62,644 nucleotides of DNA from Paulinella micropora (taxonomy: Eukaryota > Cercozoa > Imbricatea > Euglyphida): contig BJOX01000084.1 in the NCBI GenBank assembly GCA_009731375.1, forward strand, positions 906,061 to 968,704, read 5' to 3'. Below are positions 24,370 to 34,320 of the stretch, piece after piece. The position numbers and the translations under genes are program-made. Under the pieces are notes generated by a model. That model saw only the letters and a list, made by a program, of their open reading frames with translations. It had not been told where the DNA came from and searched no databases. The number at the start of each line of letters is the position of its first letter. Positions within the stretch are counted from its first letter, which is position 1.

Positions 24370-25150
24370 ATGCACGATTGCGTCCTTACCCTTGCTACCA
24401 AACACAACAACCCGTTTGCACGAGGCATCGTTTCTTCTTTCCCTTACATCGTAAAGGAGGTAGAGGATCTCGAGGATGTGTTGGATGGAGTGACACCTCC
24501 AGAAGAAGACGAACCACAAAGCCCATCAGACACAGACACCACCACTTCGTTCCCCGAACAAGACAAACCACACTCTGAATGCTCTATCATGTTGATGGAC
24601 AATAACTCTGACCACAGAACTGACAGCAGCAATGTAGTGTGGGTAGACGATAGTGGTGCAAGCGAAACACAGTCCCCAGATAGGTCTACGTTTGTTAGCC
24701 TTAAGAGAGCTCCACAGAAATTCCGCATAGCAAAAGGAAGCATTAGAACCGAGTACAAAGGGAAAGTTTTAATGAATCTGTCGGGAGCTCATGGGGAAGA
24801 AGTCAATGTCCTTGATGCCCACACTACCTACAACCCGCACCTAAAGTACGTGTTAGTGGCTACGTTATACTTCGGCATGGGTTCGTAAGGGTTTTGCCGT
24901 CATACAGCAAAACAATCAAGTGATGTTGCTCAGGAAGCCTACTCTTATTACGGAAGACCAAATCGTGGCTAGAGGGAGAGCACTCCCAAACCACTTGACG
25001 GTGTTTGATGCCCCGGGCACCCCACCTCTCAATCCTAACGAGTGGTATGACCCCACAGGTACCTCTACTACTATGCCCTCCATCACAAGTGAGACCCCCG
25101 AGCCCGACGATGATGACAGTGTCACGTCGGACCCGGGGGGACAAGCTTGA
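24370..25150 (+). pseudogene. pro: copia-A protease and pre-integrase region, frameshifted
   Basis: The frame 24370-24888 holds the copia-type aspartic protease with active site VDDSGAS, which would cut Gag-Pol into its mature parts. After a frameshift near 24890 the next frame (24920-25150) continues with a GAG-pre-integrase segment whose LLRKPTLITEDQIVARGR matches the copia-B sequence LVILKHPIHINESDILVRGR. In both elements it is followed by PL.(V/P)NE.YDP. The shift disrupts the polyprotein. Confidence 0.8.
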
Positions 25151-25213
25151 CAACCCACCTCTCATCTTTCTCAGAAAACCAACCCACCTACATACCATGA
25201 CGTATACTGTTTA

Positions 25214-26299
25214 TTGTCACCGTGTATTTGTGGTTGGCGATGTGACGTACCTAATACATACGTACCCTACTCTACTGAGATAGATCATGAGAAAGATGAG
25301 AGGGCTGAGAGTAAGAGAGATAAAGCGCTAGGTAGTAAAGCTTTATGTCCTGTTGTTCGTCCTCACTGTCATGAAAACATACATGTCACTGTGTTCCATC
25401 GTATGTGTAAGCTCAGAGGGGTAAAAGCCATGGAGCGAATGGCTAACTATATGGGACTAAAGATAGTGGGGAGAGAGTGGAGGGAACGAGTAATGAGATG
25501 CGAGTGGTGCTTAAAGAATAAGATAAAGAGAGTGCCCCATTTCAAAGACAACCACCATGCGGTAGAACGCCACCCTGGGGTTCACATAAGAATGGATACT
25601 CAGGGTTGGTGGAATACCTTATCGTGGGACGGGAAAAAGTATAAATTCACCGTCAAATGTCTTGCATCTGGGTTTGAGTTAGACTATTATCTGAGACATA
25701 AGAATGTGTTTTTCGCGTGCTTCCTTAAAGCCGTTGCCTTCTTCAAACGGCATACGGGAAGAAAAGTGAAATTCTTGACTTGTAACCAGGAATATGGTAA
25801 GTACAAGGAGTTTCAGACTTGGATTGATGTAAATCAACCAGTCCTCCTTGAGGCTCCGACGGGGGAGAAACAGGCGGTTGCTAAAATAGAACGAGCCCAC
25901 CAGACGTGCGGCGGACCCGCAAGGGCAGTTCTCAGCGATGCCGATCTTCCTGAGTCCATGTGGACTGAGACGGAGAAAGCTTCCACTTATTTTGGCAACT
26001 TCTTATCTCTTGCCCACGGCCATTTTAAGGGGAAATCTCCTTATGAAATTGTTCATAAGAGAAAACCCCTTTTGCGTCATTTGCGCCCCATTGGATGTTT
26101 GGCGTGCATGAAAGTAGACGCAAAGAGGGGGAAAGGTGAGAGGGGGAGGAAAGTTTTATTTCTCGGGTATGAAAGAAACAACGGGTATTATCGCGTATAC
26201 GATCCGGTCGCGAGGAGAATATTCGGTAATGTCCGTGATGTTATCTTTGACGTTTGGAGACTGGGGAAGAGGGGGGCATCTAAATCTCGAGAGAGATGA
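25214..26299 (+). pseudogene. int: copia-A integrase with altered active site
   Basis: 361 open codons covering the integrase zinc domain and core. The zinc site keeps CEWC, but the second His of the H-x4-H pair is Leu (HRMCKL where copia-B has HYACGH). In the core the first Asp is present (RMDTQG) and the Glu is present (KIERAH), but the second catalytic Asp is replaced by Asn (TCNQEY against RADQEF in copia-B). The downstream signature KSPYEIVHKRKPLLRHLRPIG is shortened here to its features: PYE, KP, HLRPIGC. The Asp loss would abolish strand transfer. The listed start is not a true start; the frame is part of pol. Confidence 0.85.
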
Positions 26300-27229
26300 T
26301 GTTGAGGGTGAGATGTTCTCTGTTAATTGGCAACAGCCCCCCCCCCCCTCCCCTATCGCAACAAATGACCCCATAAGATCAAGGAATCGTTTCAGGGGAG
26401 GACCCGGGAGGAGAGATTCCGGCAGGGGAAGGAAGTCCCCGGTAGGAAATCCCCCTCCCGCTCCGACCCTCACTCTGGAATCCCCCCCTGAGGAGTCACC
26501 CCACACTCTGCAAACTGACGAGGATAGCGAGGCAGAAGAGGGACCGGTGTTCGTGAGCACAAGCCCGCCCCCCTTAGAGCCTCCGAGTCCCAAGGTCGCT
26601 CAGCCGAGTGACGAGCAGGGGGAGATAAAGAAAGCAAGAAGGGGGCGTACGCCCAAAGCAAGACAGATGTTATCCGGAACGTATGTGGAAATCCCGGCAA
26701 GGGTTTTTTGGGTCAGTGGGCTAGATTAATTTACGGAACTAAATGGGAGACGGCGATACGACGGGGGACAGCAACAGCCCCGTCTGCTCCCGTTACCAGT
26801 AAATCTAAACGCTTTCCCGCGCATAGTGTCTTGTTTGACGACGGCATCACTGATAAGATATTAGACACTGAAATCGTCAAATATGCCAAAGCCCCGCAAC
26901 AGTCAGAATCTATACCCGAATCGCGTGAGCAAAAAGCCACAAGTGCACCACCACCCTTGTCGACCAACCAAAACTCTGATTCGGACCTCAATACTAACGA
27001 TCCCGGCATTGAGGTCACCTCAGAATTTGCGTCTGTCGAGGGGGAGAGGGAGAGGGTAGAAGTGCAGAGAGCGGCACATAAACCGGGATGGAGATCACAC
27101 GAACAGGCGGAAATTTCGAGTGAAAACATTATCACGGGAAAGAGGGCGAGGGCTCATGTCGCGGTATGTGCCCGGGAGGAAAATCGGGCGGAGTATTGTC
27201 TCGTGAGTAATTCCCGGAATTCCCAGTAG
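26300..27229 (+). pseudogene. copia-A integrase-RT linker with Tudor-like segment
   Basis: Two overlapping frames, shifted near 26705. First comes a Pro/Ser-rich low-complexity linker as in copia-B. Then a conserved segment at about 26670-26890: VEIPARVFW, G.WA..YG.KWE, a basic stretch, then VLFDDG...ILDTEIVKYA. Copia-B has VRVPARAWG, GWAKKKYGEGWE, VKFEDEEERMLNSEILKY at 32555-32800. The layout resembles Tudor or other SH3-like barrels (strand, WG loop, F-E-D turn, E.L). The role is unknown; a chromatin-reading job comparable to a chromodomain is only an inference. Confidence 0.6.
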
Positions 27230-27237
27230 TACAAAAA

Positions 27238-28152
27238 ACAAAAGACAGTAAGCAAGCTAGACAGAAGGAATTCGAACAGCTCAAAGAACTAAAAGCGTTT
27301 GTTTGGCGAAAAGTGAGTGAAGCGAAAATGTCGGGCACACCAATCATTCCTATAAAATGGATAGATACGGTAAAACAACAAGGTACTGCGGATGAATTCC
27401 ACAAAGCCCGGATAACCCTACGAGGGGACCTCCTGAAAGCTTACGCTCAGTACAATCCCAGAAAGACTTACTCTCTCACAGCCCAGCACAGGAACATTTT
27501 GCTCATGGTAGCCTATGCAGCCTTTTTCGGAATAGAGTTATGGCTGATTGATTTCACGACCGCTTATTTGCACGCGAATCTCCCATATGACATGCATGTC
27601 AAACCGCCGGCAGGATTTCAGACTGCGGACTATGTCTGGCTTCTGAAGAAGGCCCTATACGGTCATTCGGAGGCAGGCCGTCTTTGGTACGACGTACTGT
27701 CCGGGGAGCTCATTACTGAACACAAATTCAAGCCACTCACGCTAAACAGGGCCTCTTTCGTAAAGCATGGGAGTAGCCCCCAAACTACCCAACTGGTGTC
27801 CTTTCACGTCGATGATGGCTGTCACGCTGCGTCACAAGAAAGGCACATCAAGATGGTGAAGTTGTTCGAAAAGAGAGGCTTCCGGTGCAAGGACCTAGGC
27901 AAAGCTACCGCATTCAAAAACATTCAGATCATCCAAACTGAAAAGGGGATTACTCTGCAGCAGCGTAAATATGAGCTGTTGATCTTGGAGGAGTTGGGTT
28001 ATATGAAGGAGATACCGGCCAAAACGCCATTCACTTCTGATAACCCCGCTCCCCTAAAGAAGGACCATCGCCTATTACGCTATGATCTTAGATGCCTGAT
28101 AGGGATGCTTATCTTTTTGGCCACACCCGGCCACTCCTCATATGCCCTTTAA
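27238..28152 (+). pseudogene. rt: copia-A reverse transcriptase
   Basis: About 300 open codons that align along the Ty1/copia RT (RVT_2). The first catalytic Asp is in WLIDFTTAYLHA, the YGHSEAGRLWY block follows, and the catalytic pair is FHVDDG, where His replaces the usual Tyr of YVDD. Copia-B has the same HVDD, so it is a lineage trait and not decay. The listed upstream limit is where the frame opens; the end at 28152 is a frameshift, after which the connection domain goes on in other frames. Confidence 0.88.
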
Positions 28153-28927
28153 GTATAGCAGCTAAGTCCCAAGTCCCTAACCCGGGAATGTCTTATGCTA
28201 TGGTGCACAGAATGTTCTTGTGGCTTCTGACCCCGCGAGCGCTATTTTTCAGAAGAGGAGATCGAAATTTACGAAAGTTGCTAGAAACTATTTTCTCGGT
28301 TCCTAAAACTCCGGAATCTTGGAAACCTAATCTGGAATCTTGCGCAGCAACCAACGCGATCGATGATATCATTTGAAAACCCGCAATGCCCGGAATGGAT
28401 ATGTTCAGCGTGCCAGTCCTCGCCAATGTAGACAGAATTATTGCGGAACAACCGATAGTTGGATTTGTAGATTCGGATTTTGCGGGGGATAAAAACTTAC
28501 GTAAATCAAGACCCGGATATGTTTACTTATTCAACAGAACACCAATTTCGTGGTTTTCTAAACACAATCCGTGATAGCCCAATCTACATTAGAGTCCGAG
28601 ACTGTTTCAGCAAATGAGGCGGTTAGAGAACTTCTTGCATTACAACAAACTTTACGGGATATCGGAATAAATCTTGAAGGCCCTACTCCTCTCTTCGAGG
28701 ATAACGAAGGAACAATATTATTATCGGAGAGAGGACGAGGGGAAGCTAGGACCAAGCACATAGAGTTCCGATACCACCTTCTAGCGCAACTCGTGAGAGA
28801 AGGAAAGGTCAAACTATTCCGGGTCCCTACGGAGGAAAATATCGCAGATGTATTCACCAAAATTCATTTTACGGTAGACAATTCAATTATATGCATACCC
28901 CGGGAATATAAACGAAGTTCGAGATGA
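28153..28927 (+). pseudogene. rnh: copia-A RNase H, two frames
   Basis: The connection region (to about 28376) is poorly conserved. RNase H starts at about 28440 with GFVDSDFAGD, goes on to SWFSKHNP, and shifts frame near 28571 to STLESETVSANEA, FEDNEG and IADVFTK. These supply the four acidic positions (D, E, D, D) that cleave the RNA strand of the RNA/DNA hybrid. The end at 28927 is the natural end of pol. Confidence 0.82.
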
Positions 28928-29702
28928 TAAACCTTACTAATACGGGAATTGATCGGGTTTTATCCTGAATTTAGCGCAATTTTCCCTGCTAAGCACAACG
29001 GAGATTTTTCCAGCCAGGTCTTCGTTTACAATAATTTTCTCGCATATTACACATAAGTTGTACAGGTGAGCGAATAGACGAGTGCCGACGGGGCCCAGTG
29101 GCGAGTGACTGGCGCCGGAGTTCATTGCTCATTTCAGACATTAGTATTTGAGGTTGTCAAACCGTGACGACTTCACCCGGTTTCCCAACCTGAAATACTA
29201 CTGAAGATCTCATCCCGTTGAGACATTAGTATTTCAGGTTGTCAAACCGTGATGACTTCGCCCGGTTTCCCAGCCTGAAATACTAGGAAGATCTCGTCCC
29301 TTTCGCTCGTTCCGTTCCAACTTCTATCTGCTTCGCGTCAACTTCTATCTCTTTACACTTATATACATAAAAATCTATAAGAAGCCGACATGGAGTCCGG
29401 CTGGTCGGTGAACGTGCCACACGGGAGTGTGGAACAACATGGAAGTATGTCAGACCAGCCGGATGTACCAGACAGGCCGATAATTACAGATATCGTGTCT
29501 TTGTCCATATATATATTATATTGTTTTATGTTCTTTTTATACCCCTCTACGGGAAGCGCTGTCAAATTTATAAATTCATACTACAGGATAGATAAGGACC
29601 ATATAGTTCAAGTTGATCATACCTTTTGATAGAGTGATCAGTACTTGTCAGATGGATACATTATCATATGTCTTATTTTTATTTGTTATGGTTTCTTACG
29701 CG

Positions 29703-29743
<41 letters not shown>

Positions 29744-29931
29744 ATATTATATGTGTATTATGACCATACCGTACTTGCGTTACATACATAATGTTACTCA
29801 ACATAGGATGAGGGTAAGAGTGAGTAATATTATTATGTTTTAAGTCTGTGTTTTTTATAATTTTCACAGAATAGATGTATTGGGACCTACAGTTAATTTA
29901 ATAATTTACTTCAAGTTTGATCCAGGGGGAG
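28928..29931 (+). other. 3' untranslated region of copia-A with structured repeats
   Basis: About 1 kb between pol and the 3' LTR. It contains two 59-nt hairpins (29142-29200, 29227-29285), an 11-bp inverted repeat (29396-29406 with 29453-29463), a block conserved with copia-B (29541-29581), and a TA microsatellite (29708-29740). It ends in a polypurine tract GGGGGAG at 29925-29931. Confidence 0.75.
29142..29285 (+). repeat. Tandem pair of 59-nt hairpins in the copia-A 3' region
   Basis: Two 85-bp units each contain TAGTATTT(C/G)AGGTTG paired with CAACCTGAAATACTA (or CAGCC...), plus an inner AAACCG with CGGTTT and a loop of about a dozen bases. The stem differences are one mismatch in the first and one G-U wobble in the second. 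Confidence 0.85.
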
Positions 29932-30120
29932 TGTTAGATATATTAATATAATTAACACGATAGTCAGTATGGGCCGGCATATGTAGTAGTAATGTGTGTC
30001 GTTAGAGCCATTACGTATGTCCGGCCTAGTATATAATCTGGCCGTCCCTTGGCGCCCTTTTCTCAATAAAGTATTTACTGTAGGACACAGCAAGTATACG
30101 GCAGATTATTAAGTCTCACA
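29932..30120 (+). repeat. 3' LTR of copia-A
   Basis: Begins TGTTAGAT right after the polypurine tract and ends TCTCACA. TATATAA at 30030-30036 and AATAAA at 30065-30070 are kept. About nine substitutions and two indels separate it from the 5' LTR. Confidence 0.93.
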
Positions 30121-30128
30121 TAATCTTT

Positions 30129-30439
30129 CAAAGTAATCTATCACTCAAACGCAGAGTTTTGGGAAGCTACCCCGCTAAGGGTAAAGAATAACCGAAGAAA
30201 AGACTTTTAATAACTTTGGGTCACACAAATTTATGATGTTATGACCTTTACAGAATGGTAATACTCATTTGATTCTAGGCATTCCAGACTATGATTCGCG
30301 AATACTCTAGAAAGTGTCCTTGTCAGTAATAAAGGTATTAATAATTGTCCGGCCTATGAACCTGCCTATGACTAAGACTATCCAAATTACCGGTAAATTG
30401 TCTAGGTGGAGTAACGGGTATTGGTAGTACATTACAACG
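30129..30439 (-). repeat. 3' LTR of copia-B
   Basis: 311 bp, edges set by the polypurine tract on the right and by the TCTTT duplication on the left. In element orientation the ends read CGTTGTAATG and GATTACTTTG, so they lack the usual TG...CA. Confidence 0.8.
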
Positions 30440-30450
30440 CTCCCCCTTAG
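30440..30450 (-). other. Polypurine tract of copia-B
   Basis: Minus strand CTAAGGGGGAG next to the LTR start; copia-A has the equivalent GGGGGAG at its own LTR. Confidence 0.8.
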
Positions 30451-30886
30451 TCGCAAGTCATAGGCTATATTAGTGTGTAAATATTAAAAAAAATAGTGTT
30501 GAGGATCAGTTATGGGTTACCCGAAGGTTAAATATCAACTCCCATTTACATCACATCCTCTATGTATGTATATATGTGTAGTCATGCAGTAACATGTATG
30601 AAGTATGAATGTGTTCAAAAATTTGCAAGCGCTTCCCGTAGAGGGTAGCAAAATAAAAAAAAAATTTAGATTTCCTATTCTAGGACAGAAAGAATGATAG
30701 AAAGAATTTAAATTGCTAAGTTAGCCAGGGAAAGCCTCGCGGCTGCCGGCCTCGCGTGGCAGTCGGCTACCCAGCCTCGGCTCGACGGCTCTTGACCCCT
30801 GCGCAAAACAAAGCTGCTGCAACAAGCAACAAACTGCACAAAACACTCAAAGCAAATATAGGTGAGTGGACACGCAAATCCCGAAA
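30451..30886 (-). other. 3' untranslated region of copia-B
   Basis: About 435 bp. Bases 30601-30648 on the minus strand carry the block ACCCTCTACGGGAAGCGCT followed by an AT-rich part and ATTCATACT, also present in copia-A at 29541-29581. A GC-rich stretch at 30735-30800 lies nearer pol. Confidence 0.65.
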
Positions 30887-32044
30887 TTACTTGAGCTTTA
30901 CCGTAAATTTGTTAAGTAAATACTCGAATTGTTCTTTCGGTAAATATTTTGTCATTACATCACCTATCTGCTTCTTCGTACCTACTTTTACAAACTTAAT
31001 CTCACCGTCTCTCTGTAGGTGGTGCATAAAGTGTAATTCTAAAGGTAAGTGTTTAGTTCTATTACCTGACATACCCCTCTCTGCCGCTAAGACTGTTTGA
31101 GAGTTATCCTCGAATAATTCTATCGGGCTCTTTTGGGCTATGTTTAGTTCTTGTGTAATGTGTTTTAGTGCAAGTCCCTCTCTAATGCACTCAGTTGCTG
31201 CAAATATTTCAGCATCATTGGAACTCAGGGCGATGCGACTCTGTCGCTTTGATAACCATGCAACTGGATCGCTGCCACATAGGATCACGAATCCAGTGCG
31301 GAACTTCCCTGTTTTCTTACAAACTTTGTGAGCCGCGTCGGGCCACATGGAAAGTTTTGGATAGGTTTGCCCTTCTTGCTCTGACTTAGGCTCATGGTAA
31401 GCTAAACCTCGATAAGAGTTAACTAAATAACGAAAGATTCTGCCTAACATCGCATAAGTTATTCCCTTATCGATAGTTTGCATGACACTTGCCGAATTTA
31501 GTGCTTGTTCTATATCGGGTCTTGTCATCTTTGCGAGAAATAGCAAACGACCAACTAGACTAGGAATTGAAAATTTTCGCAAGCTAGTTGATTCCGACAT
31601 CGGTTCCGTGAAATGTTCTTGCGCTGGAGTACTAACGGGTTTAGCAGAATCGTAGCCTACCTCTTTTAGTATCTGCTGCTGATATTTTCGCTGATGCAAA
31701 ATTATTTTCCCGTTCGATTGCTCTATCTCTATTCCTTTGAATTCACGGGCAATACCGAGTCTTTTGAGCGGGAAATGTTTTTCTAATGCGGACGCAAAAC
31801 GCTCATATGCTTGTTTGTTTGGTGCGGTGAACAACAAGTCATCAACATGAAATATCCCTACTATCGCCTCTCTCAAAGCTTTATCATTTTCTACAAACAT
31901 ACATAAGTCTGAATCTAGCAACCTAAAACCTAGCTCCTCTAACTTGGGTGCTAATATCTCATACCATCTTCTTCCTGCCTGTGGTGCACCATATAAAGCA
32001 CCATCTATACGCCATATCATCCCCTCATGTATGCCCTTCTCTGT
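30887..32044 (-). pseudogene. pol: copia-B pol, 3' part: RT palm and RNase H
   Basis: 377 open codons from the first ATG at 32020, in the same frame as the upstream pol part and separated from it by TAG at 32045. It starts within RT at GALYGAPQAGRRWY, continues to FHVDD (57-61), and runs through the connection into RNase H: PDAAHK, SSNDAE, FEDNSQT, IGDVMTKYL, which supply the acidic residues. It ends at TAA 30887. The TAG falls in the RT between YAYAPV and TEKGIHEG, where an amino acid such as Gln is expected. Without suppression the RT would be cut in two. Confidence 0.9.
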
Positions 32045-34259
32045 CTACACTGGCGCATATGCATAAACAGGGTCATTCATACGAGCATTTAGGTATGCAT
32101 TTTTAAAATCTATGCCGTATAGTTTGTGTTTGTGCCAGGCAGCTAGTTTGGCGAGAAATAAAAGTGAATGGTGCGCGGCGCAAGGAACAAAGAGCTGATC
32201 TGGGTTATAGCTAACACCGGGTTCTAACATATCTCCCCGTAAAGCTAAACGAGACTTTATGAACTTTTTCCCGTTCTCATCTAACTTTACTTTGTGAACC
32301 CATGTCAATCTAACTATCTTACTAACTCCTGCCTTGCTTGCCTCCTTATGGGGTACCCATGTGTATGTGTTAAAGGATTGAAGAGCTTTTAGCTCTGTTT
32401 TCATACCCTCTAAAACATCTTTAGCTGTCAAACCTTCCTCTATGACATCTTTGGGTACTCTGATATCTACATACAAATAAAAATCACGAATCTCATCTGC
32501 CACCATACGGTCATCGCATAAAAACATATTAGCGGGACTTTGTAACGGGTATTCGGGATCTTTCACGGAGTATTTGAGGATTTCCGAATTCAACATCCGT
32601 TCTTCTTCGTCCTCAAACTTAACTATGTGGGTGGGCTGAGGTCTGTCTCTTACTACGAGTCTATCTCTGGGGTCACTCACTCTGCTGACTACCCCTACTC
32701 GTACTATGCTCTCCCATCCCTCACCGTACTTTTTCTTCGCCCATCCATCTCCCCATGCACGCGCGGGCACTCTTACTACCTTACCTATTAGCTCTTGAGC
32801 CTCTCTCTTTTCTCTCTTGGGCTCATTGCTAGGGGTAAATCTCTCTACTGCCTTGCGCTGCCTTTTACCGGGGATTATGTTACTCTCCGTTACTCTCTGA
32901 CTCTGCTCCCACGTTAATCCCTTAGATGGTGGTGATTTTTCTTCGTATGCTCTTCTTTCATGTATTTTTAGTGGATCTGTTGGATCTTGTTCATTTGTAT
33001 GCTCTTGTGGCTTGATCTTGTGCTCTGGGGGTAATTGTTGTGGATAATGTGGCTCTGGACTTGTGTGTAGGCGTGTATGTTTGTGATCCAATGTATTCTT
33101 CTCCACATGCTCATTTTCATGCTCATTCTCATTCGCATCGATATCAACATTCTCTGTCTCCCCCTCAACTTCATCAAAGTGTGTTGTTGGGTGGTCGTTG
33201 TTGACGTTGTGCGGTGACTTAGGTGATTGAGGTGGTGATTGGGGTGGTGATTGGGGTGGTGACGCTTGTGGAGATGTGTGTGGTTGCTCGCTCTCATTCT
33301 CATTCTCCCCCTCAGAGTCATCATTATCCCACGACACTAGTTTAGGAGGATGAGCTTGTTTACCGATTTTGTGAATATTAAATCTCACATCTCTCACTCC
33401 GGAAATTATCTTCTTACCATCCCATACGCGGTATAGTTCCCGAAATAGATCATATCCTACTAGCATCACCTTTTTCCCTCTGTACTCTCCCTTCCGCACT
33501 TTAGTCTTAGGTATATGTAACACACCCATACATCCTATTGGTTTTAAATGAAAGAGTGTTGGTTTTCTACCTAACAGCTGCTCATAAGGCGAAATTCCTT
33601 TGCGTTCCCCGTGAATTGCCGGTAGTATGTTGTGAATGGTTGTTGCTGCGTGTTCTAATTCTGCCCAGAATTGCGGCGGTAATTTAGCGTGATATCTCAT
33701 TGCTCGTGCAGGCCCCGCCGTAATATCATTCACTTTTTCCGCAATAGGATTCCCGTCTTTATCGTTTGTCGCGGAGGTTTTCCAAATAAAGCGAATATTT
33801 TTCCACCACTTAATGACTTCCTCCGGAATATGGAATTCTTGATCTGCGCGAATTTCCTTTACTTTGTTTCCTGTCTGTCTCTCATAAAAGGCTACAGCTT
33901 GTTTTAAGCAATCTACAAACTCATTCTTATGGGCTAAATAAAAGTCAAGAATGAACAGTGAGTAGTCGTCGGTGACCGAAAATTTATACCGTTTACCACC
34001 TATTGATCTAGTTGCCCACGGTCCTGATGTGTCTATGTGTAGAATTATACCTGGCTTTTGGGCTCTTTCTATTGTATTAACTGCAAAACGTGGCAAACGT
34101 TTAGACTTTCCTATCATGCAAGATTCGCAAAATCTCACATCGCTCTCGTCACCAACTAACTTAATGTTCAAAATTTTTGCCAATAGGCGCATCTTTGTTA
34201 ACCCATAATGCCCACAGGCATAGTGAAAAAGCTTGATTCCTATCTTTCTAGGTTTGTCT
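32045..34259 (-). pseudogene. pol: copia-B pol, 5' part: integrase, Tudor-like linker and RT fingers
   Basis: The zinc domain begins upstream of the first ATG (34192): in-frame HYACGH, then C22 and C25 (counted from the ATG). Core triad: D54 in HIDTSG, D117 in RADQEF, E152 in IAEKVN. Next come a Pro/Ser/Gln linker with PPQSP repeats (33224-33270), an acidic stretch, and a conserved VRVPARAW...VKFEDEEERMLNSEIL segment (32555-32800). The RT fingers follow, with the first catalytic Asp in YGIDFKNAYLNA. It lies in the -1 frame relative to gag-protease. A TGA at 34259-34261 marks the upstream limit. The spacing and motifs otherwise look functional. Confidence 0.9.
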
Positions 34260-34320
34260 CACTTTCTGGGGTAAGCTTCATATAATACTATATCTACGTG
34301 TAATTCTTTCTCTCTCTTAT

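Noticed and set aside
29130-29290. Hammerhead ribozymes in the copia-A 3' hairpins
   Set aside because: The GTGATGA-like stretch lacks the full CUGANGA and GAAA core, and the stems do not give the three-helix layout.
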